DNA of 64,000 nt from Aurelia coerulea (Eukaryota > Cnidaria > Scyphozoa > Semaeostomeae > Ulmaridae), in assembly GCA_039566865.1 (NCBI GenBank), contig CM076947.1:9927501-9991500 (forward strand), written 5' to 3'. Position 1 is the first letter of the stretch, and the number at the start of each line of letters is the position of its first letter. Positions 56,859 to 64,000 of this stretch are shown here, piece by piece. A model generated the notes under the pieces. The model made no database searches, had not been told where the DNA came from, and worked only from the letters and a program-made list of their open reading frames with translations. Made by a program: the position numbers and the translations under genes.

Positions 56859-57040
56859 AGTACTTAAATAAATGAGAGAAACAGGTTCATATATGTGTGC
56901 ATTGAGACAAAAAGTTAAAATTGTTATAACTTTATACCTAAAAGATTACTATCCATAGTGCTTAAATAAATGAGAGAGACAGGTTCATTCATATGTGGAT
57001 TGAGACTAAGTTATAATTGTTATAACTTTTTCCTAAAAGT
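56855..57040. repeat. Tandem duplication of about 96 bp
   Basis: The segment beginning CCATAGTACTTAAATAAATG recurs about 96 bp later as CCATAGTGCTTAAATAAATG, with similar following sequence up to TTATAACTTT. It lies right at the 5' end of the minus-strand gene remnant and may have duplicated its promoter. Confidence 0.75.
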
Positions 57041-58535
57041 ACGCTCTATTATATCCAACATAAATGTTTCCAGTAAATGTCATAATTTTTCAACATGATC
57101 TTACCAATTTCTGAAATACTTTATCTCTGCCACAACAAAGAATCGCTCAATAACACCATTGTAAAGTGGTTCTAAACACGATATAAATGGTATCGGTTTC
57201 CCAGACCGTCAAAGGGAATGTGTTCCTCAATACGGGAAACATCGCAAATAACATTAAATTGCCCTGTTTACTAAAATGTGACACTCGAGAAAAAAACGCG
57301 ACACCAGAACAAGAATCATATCATTTGAAAGGTTATTTCCTTGCCAATACCAGAAAATCAATTTCTTACCTCAAAAAATTCTGTAGAAACGCGAACGATC
57401 GACTTTGCTTCGACATCCATCGCACGGCCTACCTCCTGGTCACTCCAACTCAAAACAACGGCGCTTCGCAAAAAATTAGGTTATCAAAAACAAATATATA
57501 CCATTGAGTAGAAGGAAGTCCACGGAACTCAAATATCAAGTTATATCGGTTATTCTGCTTTTAAGGGCATTTGAAATGTTTTTCGTTGAAAACGGGAAAA
57601 TTTACTTGAGAGCGAAAGATATCGGAAAGCCGATACCTTTTTGGTCTCGGTTTGTCGATATCGTCCTAACTGACTGATATGTTTGTCAGTTTTTAGCTTT
57701 CAAATTTCAATTGAAATATATGCCTAAAAAACAACAGCAATTGAGTATGAATTTATAGAATATATGTATTATCAATATTTCATCTTGCCATGCAATATTA
57801 CCAATATTTAACCCTGTTATGATATTACAGTGCCATAATGTTAATTAAAAACAAAAATTAACTCTACACTTGCGGAATTGGAAATAAAAGCCACCTGGGG
57901 GGTTTGACATTGTATTCAAACTTGGATTCGTACCAGGTTGTGCCCACGAATAAACGTTTTCTTATCTGCTCTAGAACAACAATTTCTAAAAAGATTCCCT
58001 TTTGATCTACATAATCAGATCCAACAAAATATTCCCTTTGCACATGTTTGTGACAGCCTGCTCTTGCAAAATTTCCTGCTTTTGATACCCAGAAAGTCGG
58101 TCCATTTCGTCCGAGAAGTACATGTTTTCCAGTTCCGACATGTGCGAGTTTTCTTCTAGAGCATAGGAGAAATTCGACAAGTTGGAGAAGGGAAAAGTCG
58201 GACCATTTCGTCCGAAAAGTCCGTGTTTTCGAGTTTGAACTAGGGCTAATTCGAAAACTACGACTTAAAAAACTCGTACAATCTGGTCCGAGATGTGCGA
58301 GTTTTCGACCTGGCCATGCAGCTTCCAATCATCAGTGAGAGCAACCTAAACAAGTACCATTTCTCAGCTGTAGACCCTGTCAGTGGTTGAATCTGCAGGG
58401 CAAAATGACTTGGATAGCTGGATTGGTTCATTTTTTTTGTCGGCTATGCCATATTTGAAATGTTCTACTTCAAAATTGATTTGCCCTCAAGTCACAACTC
58501 TCTCAATTGATAAGTCCACAAATAACCTCATGCAG
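57041..58535. other. Stretch without a supportable gene, with a repeated TTTCGTCCGA motif
   Basis: Near 58090 and 58200 two similar blocks read GTCGGNCCATTTCGTCCGA followed by an AGTNCNTGTTTTC tail. A shorter relative, GGTCCGAGATGTGCGAGTTTT, lies near 58285. A minus-strand frame of 154 codons over this area is composed of these repeats and is not convincing as a gene. Confidence 0.45.
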
Positions 58536-59208
58536 CTAATGTGAAATTACTCCGTCAATGACATTATTCATTATGTCAGGGGGGAAGCTCTGTGTAACCT
58601 TGAAGCATTTCAGATCATATACTGTATAAAGTGGACACCAACTCTTCACACCATAGGCAGTAGTATAAGCTGGATTTTCTTTTATTGTTTCAATCTGATA
58701 CTTATGTTCTTTTCTTATTTTGCAATCATGCTTGATTGTGTTGTTGCAAGTTGATAGACGGGATTTGAAGCGACTATCTTGAGTTGTTGGGTTACATCTT
58801 TTAAGCCAGTCATTGCACTTTTGTGTCATCATGATTGACTTCTGTACCGATTCATTAACAACAAACTCATCAACTACTTCTGATGCTACAGAATCGAGAT
58901 ATGACTTCTTTTCATAAAGGCTTAACCCTCTACACAAGTCAAAATGCAATGTGCCAGGTGTTGGAGTTTCCCCTAAAGATCTGATTTTCAATCGTTGCAT
59001 TGCTGCTGCTAAGATTCTTGCTTCCACCAAGAAAAAAGAACTGTTTGCAAGCATTATATTTCTTCTTGACATCTGTTGGTACCTTTCTTCTGTTAATCAG
59101 GGTTCTATCTGCAAACATGGTGCATTTATCACTGCTCACTTTTTGGGTTGTAGAAGTGATCGAATCCAAGCTAAAATAAATACACAACTTCTTTGAGAAA
59201 TTATTCAT
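58536..59208 (-). pseudogene. C-terminal fragment of the same uncharacterised family, separate copy
   Basis: Two overlapping minus-strand frames with a shift near 59000. The first reads MFADRTLINRRKVPTDVKKK; the second continues FFLVEARILAAAMQRLKIRS, SYLDSVASEVVDEFVVNESV and a degenerate Cys/His segment (RFKSRLSTCNNTIKHDCK). In the family, as I remember it, this region is C-terminal. Here it lies upstream of the N-terminal pieces at 56858, so it belongs to another copy. Confidence 0.45.
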
Positions 59209-59639
59209 ATTTTATCCATGGCGGAGCCAACAAACATGGCAAATAATGCTGGGATCATTTCTTGGCAAAATTTGGAAAAAGAAAACAGTACGGTTTGAAA
59301 AGTTAGGCAGCGCCACCCAAAAGTGTATTCAGCTCTGCACCCCTTGAATCTGATGTGTATGATAATCATTGTACTGGAAGGAAGAAAGGTACAGGCCTTG
59401 CACACATTAAAGTGGTTTTCCTGCCTTTCAACAAAACAAAACCTAACCAAAGAAAATCGAATGAAACTGAACGAAACTAAAATAATCTTAATGCTTTTAA
59501 TGATTGAAATAGCAAATTTATTTTTCCTTATCGTTATGATGGATGTAAACAATTAATAGTGATCAAAAGCAAACAATTTAGCACCATTTCATACACGGTT
59601 GAACAGCACACATGAAAGGAGTTTCATTTTATCAATTCA

Positions 59640-59965
59640 ATTTCCGCAAAGAAAGTTGAACCAAGAGATGGTGATATTGTAAACAACACCATTGTGTGGA
59701 AATACTATTTAAATTGCAGCATCTGCGGTGATGTAGAGCCATTGACCTTCAAGGATGAGCCACATGGAAATGCAAAGACTGACAGTACTTTTGATGCTGT
59801 GAAGAGAAGCACAATCACATAAATTGGAGAAAAATTTGCGGAGAAGAACAGTAAAGCGAGCGTGGTATACAATGAGATGAAGGTGGTAGAAGGTACATAT
59901 TTGCTAGACTTAGGAGATACATCAAGGTCAAAACATAAAAAAATAAAAAAAGCAGGAACATTGGA
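59640..59965 (+). pseudogene. Fragment resembling the N-terminus of a mutator-like transposase
   Basis: A plus-strand frame reads AKKVEPRDGDIVNNTIVWKY, NCSICGDVEPLTFKDEPHGN and KTDSTFDAVKRSTIT, an in-frame TAA near 59821, then GEKFAEKNSKASVVYNEMK. It looks like a decayed copy of a large cnidarian protein family that I recall carrying a MULE-type transposase core further downstream. No core is present here. If correct, this would be a relic of an enzyme able to mobilise the nearby elements with 9-10-bp duplications. Confidence 0.3.
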
Positions 59966-60089
59966 GGTGTTGGGAAAAATAGGCATTATCATGGCACCAC
60001 AGCACTACAACACTTAATATTTTATTATCATTTTATTGTTCAAATATTATCCGTTTAGAGAGTTGGAGTAAAGGTTGAGGCATTTTGTC

Positions 60090-61429
60090 GGCCAGGTCCA
60101 TAACGCGGAACTCGTGGAAACCGCGGAACAGAATTTTTCCGCAAGATATAGTTCCACGTTATTCACTGGCGTATTGGGCAAAAATACATAACGCGGAATT
60201 GAAAAACGCGGAAGTTTTTTTTACCACTGAATGCTACGTTCTCTATTTAAAGTCATCCTTTGATCTTCGAAACACTTTTAAACAGTGCACTTGCGCCCAT
60301 CTTCACGATCAGCCTACTATTGCATCGGTGCTGTTATTATTCACTTGGTTAGGCCCATCGAGGTCAGTGGCCTAACTATGAATGATGTTGACATTGTGTT
60401 GGAAAATTCGGAAGTAAAGCCACGTTCTTCGTTTAACTCATCAGTAGGAAGAATCAAACCAACAAGTTTTCCTTCAAACTTTGCTGAGAAAAGTCTGGAA
60501 AAATTTCCGCGAGATTGAGTTCCGCGTTATTCACTGGCGAATCAGGCAAAAGTCCATAACGCGGAATTGAATTACGCAGACATTTTTTCAGCCTTGAAAA
60601 TTACATTCTTTTTCAATTTCATCCTTGGATCTTCGAAACACTTTCAACAGTGCACTTGCCCCCTCTTCAGGATCGGCCTACTATTGCATCGGTGTTGTTA
60701 TTATTCATTTGGCTAGGCCCATCGAGGTCAGTGGCCTAACTATCAACAATGCTGACAAATTCAGAAGTAAAGCCAGGTTGTCCGCAAAAATTCATGAAAC
60801 AAACAACGTTGTAAAAACAAACAAACAAGCAAACGAACACAGCTCTAATGCCCAGCTGATAATTCTAAAAGCGTTTTTCAATTCCAAGGATGAATTTGAA
60901 AAAAGAATGTAATTTTCAGGGCTTGTAAAAACAATTTCCACGTTATTCAATTCCGTGTTATGGCCTTTTGCCTAATACGCCAGTGAATAACGCGGAACTC
61001 AATTTCGCGGAAATTTTTCCAGACTTTTCTCAGCAAAGTTTGAAGGAAAAACAGATGAATTTCTGTTGGTTTGATTCTTACTACTGATGAGTTAAGCGGA
61101 GAACGTGGCTTTACTTCTGAATTTGCCAACACAATGTCAACATCATTCATAGTTAGGCCACTGACCTCGATGGGCCTAACCAAGTGAATAATAACAACGC
61201 AGATGCAATAGTAGGCCAATCGTGAAGAGGGGTGCAAGTGCACTGTTTAAAAGTGTTTCAAAGATCAAAGGATGACTTTGAATAAAGTACGTAACATTTA
61301 GTGGTTAAAAAAATGTCCACGTTTTTCAATTCCGCGTTATGGACTTTGGCCCAATACGCCAGTGAATAACATGGAACTTTATCTCGCAGAATAATTCTGT
61401 TCCGCGGTTTCCGCGTTATGGACCTGGCT
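60090..61429. mobile_element. Fold-back element with GGCCAGGTC termini, copy B
   Basis: Termini GGCCAGGTCCATAACGCGGA and complement (last base changed), nearly identical to the termini of the element at 40780. The flanking 10-bp repeats GCATTTTGTC (60080-60089) and GCATTTTGAC (61430-61439) differ at one base. Inside, a hairpin unit containing CACTGGCGTATTGGGC and CATAACGCGGAATTGAA occurs four times. A module with CCTACTATTGCATCGGTG and GGCCCATCGAGGTCAGTGGC occurs three times, twice direct and once inverted. No transposase. Confidence 0.88.
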
Positions 61430-63570
61430 GCATTTTGACTGCGGTTCAGGTGAACAGTAGCAGAGAAACAAGAGAAAATATAATTCCTGCAAGGAAGCAC
61501 GAAGGGGAAAATGGCGACTACTTATGATTTCATTGCAGGTGGGCCTTTTTCAGCTTCCCATATCGCTGGATTGGCATGCCAGGAAAAAGTAAACAATGCT
61601 TGAGCTTGAAGCTCATGGTGACAACAACGTATTTTTTAACGTATTGGTTTAATTGAAGGACACATTCCTCTCATAAACAAATATTGCAAGATTTTACACA
61701 AAAAGCGCTCACAGCAGCCAATGAGTGGAACACGGCGATGGTGCTCTACTTGTAATTTTGCAAAGTTTGTGATATGCTTTTTGAGAATAAATGTTTTCAA
61801 AATAATGGTAAAGCTCTTTGGACAAGCTACCCAATGATTCAAGGTCAAATTTTCTTGCTGTTGGATCAAATAGGCTTGTTGATGGTTCAGGGAGAACATT
61901 TTCATTTCATTAACTGTCAGTATCACTGCTATAAACAGATTTCTGAGCATATAGGGTCAGGTAAAAAAGTTGCAGTTGAGAAACGTTGGAGATAAGACAT
62001 CTCTGACTGTTTTAAGTAGAGCATATAGGGCCAGGGAAAAATGCATTTATCGATGGATTGTGCTCCACTAATATACCATTACATACCAAAAATATGAATG
62101 CCTTTCGTTTGAAACAAAAATTGAGATTCCAAAGCCAAAGATTTCAGTGGAAAGCGGCAAGGTAGCATTTTCTCCCATTCTGATCATTCGCCTTCCACAG
62201 CATCAGAATCAACTGCAAGACTCAAAGGTAGTGGGCAAAGTTTAATGAGAGCACTTTGCAACAAGAGGATGAGTGCCTGGAACCTTTTCCTATGCAGAAA
62301 GCAAACCATTCAAATAAGGCAAGTCAGTCAGCCAGCCTTTTTATAAAAAGCTGCAAGATGGTGGCCTTTCCTAGGCCATAAATAGGCATAGGCTTTCCTT
62401 CTTGTTGGAATACGGCCTAGGCCATGTAATTTTCCTCCCTGCCAGCATGCGGTTAATTGCGAACTGAAATAAATTAATTCTACGGGGTGAGCCAGAAAAA
62501 AGTTCCCACTTTTGACAGGGCATGATAAATCACACACAGGCCAATTTTAGTTGTTTTTGATTTAATCTTTTGTCAATATCCTATGTTATGCTGGGTTATT
62601 TTTAGTAGATATTTCGGATGCCAATTTATCGATATATTAATGATTTCTTGAAATTTTTTGGCCTGCAGGCTGCCCAAAAAGATCGAAAAACGGTCATAAA
62701 ATTTCCTACAATCTTGGACAAAATATATCCGGACTGTATGTGATTGAATTTGAAGCAGAATTCCCCCCTCCCCCACCTATCAATGTTGGTCTGACATGAG
62801 ATTTTGGTGGAAAGGTTTCTGCTCCCATCAAGCCTGAAATTCGACGTCAATAACAACATTGATCTTGGGGGGGAGGGGGGAATTGCAAGTTCCAGCAGAA
62901 GTCCAGTAATTTATGTCCAAGATTTCTGAAAATGAAGAAAAATAATTGAAAAGGGATCATGGATATTTTGTGCAATAAAAATATATTTTGCAGCTATTCT
63001 GTATTGCTTTATGGTTTAATGACAGCCAGATCACTTTTTAACGATTGAATAGAAAAAATAGGGCCTAATACCCGACCGGCCATATTTCAAAACATAAGAA
63101 ACTTACTGATGCATTTCTTTCACATTTTGCTCGTTGAATATGTCGACGAAAACTTGTTGTGTCCAATTTTGACTGGGTTTTGCGATTTTTCCACGCTGAA
63201 TGATTATCCAGGCCTGGTCGGTATAAGTTGACTTGAGATTTGGAACTGCACTTTTGTGTTCATAACAAATCAAAGATGGCCCATTCAACATGGCGGCGCA
63301 TAAGACATTCAAGCACTAAACTCAACCCACAAAAATTAGATAATCTGCACTGAATGTGGCGTCATTGAATCAAGCCGTGAATCGATGGCCAACAAAGAAA
63401 GTCCAGTGGATTGCAAACTTTAAACTATTATAATGCATTCTTTCCAAAACCATATCCTTTCTCATAACCATAAAAACAATTAAACAAACAAATTAGCTAC
63501 AGCAACTTGAGATAGAGTTAGAAAGCTTGCTATAATTTTATAAAAGGGCAGCTCTCGTCGCTACTGTGAA
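61430..63570. other. Stretch without a supportable gene; one possible first exon
   Basis: An ATG at 61511 (AAAATGGCGACTAC) starts MATTYDFIA and reaches a donor-like GCAG then GTGGGC within 30 bp, a possible first coding exon. Otherwise only short frames on both strands are seen, with a C-run and G-run near 62760-62880. Confidence 0.3.
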
Positions 63571-64000
63571 ATGGAAGGTGCAAATATGGATGGAAGCGAT
63601 GATTTTCAATCTACGCAAATGACGAACCCGCAGATTGGCCGGAGAACATATTTGATTACGTATTCACAAGCAGATAGAAAGAGGTTCCCCACAAGAGAGT
63701 ATTTCGGTTCTATCATCGAAAGATACTTCAATGAGGGCAAATCAAAGGCAAAAGTGCAACACTGGGCCTGTTGCTTAGAAGACCACAAGAATGGAGGACA
63801 GCATTACCATCTCTCCTTAAAATTGTCCGCACCAAAGAAGTGGAAAAGAGTTAAGGAGAGGATCACATCAGGGCAAAAGATCGTTCTTAACTTTTCTGAC
63901 AAACACGACCAGTACATCGCAGCCTACCGCTATTTGTGCAAACGTGACAAGAACGCTTTCCACAGTCCTTCTCATCCCGACTTGAAAAATGCGAATTCTC
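63571..64000 (+). CDS. Rep-like HUH endonuclease protein, N-terminal part (runs off the window)
   Basis: An open frame from the ATG at 63571 to the window end (143 codons, no stop). It carries the three rolling-circle replication motifs in order. Motif I is TYLITYSQ (residues 26-33). Motif II is GGQHYHLSLKL with the His pair H78 and H80. Motif III is YRYLCK, where Y121-L-C-K124 fits YxxK with the catalytic Tyr. Spacing and order match Rep proteins of CRESS-DNA replicons and related HUH enzymes, which nick one strand and stay linked through Tyr. Similar coral proteins, as I remember, carry a superfamily 3 helicase further on; that part would lie beyond 64000. It could be an integrated replicon, a transposon gene or a domesticated one. 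Confidence 0.7.
   Translation, partial: MEGANMDGSDDFQSTQMTNPQIGRRTYLITYSQADRKRFPTREYFGSIIERYFNEGKSKAKVQHWACCLEDHKNGGQHYHLSLKLSAPKKWKRVKERITSGQKIVLNFSDKHDQYIAAYRYLCKRDKNAFHSPSHPDLKNANS

Noticed and set aside
57864..58328. 154-codon minus-strand frame
   Set aside because: It is made from repeated TTTCGTCCGA blocks read through in frame, with no conserved motif.

Overview
The window looks like a gene-poor, transposon-packed stretch of an animal genome, most likely an anthozoan cnidarian (stony coral or anemone). The reasons are AT-rich DNA with GT-AG introns, and a repertoire of Harbinger, IS3EU-like, Tc1/mariner, piggyBac and mutator-like DNA transposons, non-LTR retrotransposons and a Penelope-like element. 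Several uncharacterised protein families also resemble ones I associate with coral genomes. Species cannot be named. No tRNA, rRNA or CRISPR was seen, and almost every long open frame is mobile-element derived.

Layout. 1-2.0 kb: AT-rich DNA and the 3' end of a dead LINE. 2.36-4.2 kb: a 77-bp satellite with a 616-bp higher-order period. 7.6-8.9 kb (-): a truncated HECT-family gene. 9.2-12.8 kb (+): a CR1-like LINE that lost its catalytic palm motif. 13.46-32.46 kb: one large composite. A roughly 3.3-kb PIF/Harbinger transposon (transposase exons at 13.6, 22.4 and 23.0 kb; Myb-like partner gene at 30.8-32.2 kb) is split by an 8.6-kb IS3EU-type transposon (13767-22387), a 5.3-kb Tc1/mariner-type transposon (23543-28838), a small MITE, a piggyBac-type element and another TIR element. 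The IS3EU element carries an integrase-like transposase and a HECT E3-ligase gene, and is itself split by a mutator-like element that contains a Harbinger MITE.

32.46-37.7 kb: a Penelope-like retroelement split by a TIR element, then a truncated LINE. 38.1-39.4 kb: a TIR element full of TGCGTAAGAT-type repeats. 40.57-49.1 kb (-): a multi-exon gene of a KIAA1586-like, possibly hAT-related family. Its intron boundaries can be read directly; its last exon is broken by a 3.2-kb TIR element that hosts a fold-back element, which hosts a Tc1-type MITE. 53.8-59.2 kb (-): two decayed pieces of one uncharacterised family. 60.1-61.4 kb: a second fold-back element with the same termini. 63571-end: the start of an intact frame with rolling-circle Rep (HUH endonuclease) motifs.

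Most insertions are dated relative to one another by target-site duplications and, in three cases, by an empty site elsewhere in the window. The two-gene Harbinger, IS3EU and mariner-type elements are each laid out with a transposase facing an accessory gene. Most genes carry at least one stop or frameshift. The mariner-type element and the Rep-like frame are the clearest intact candidates.
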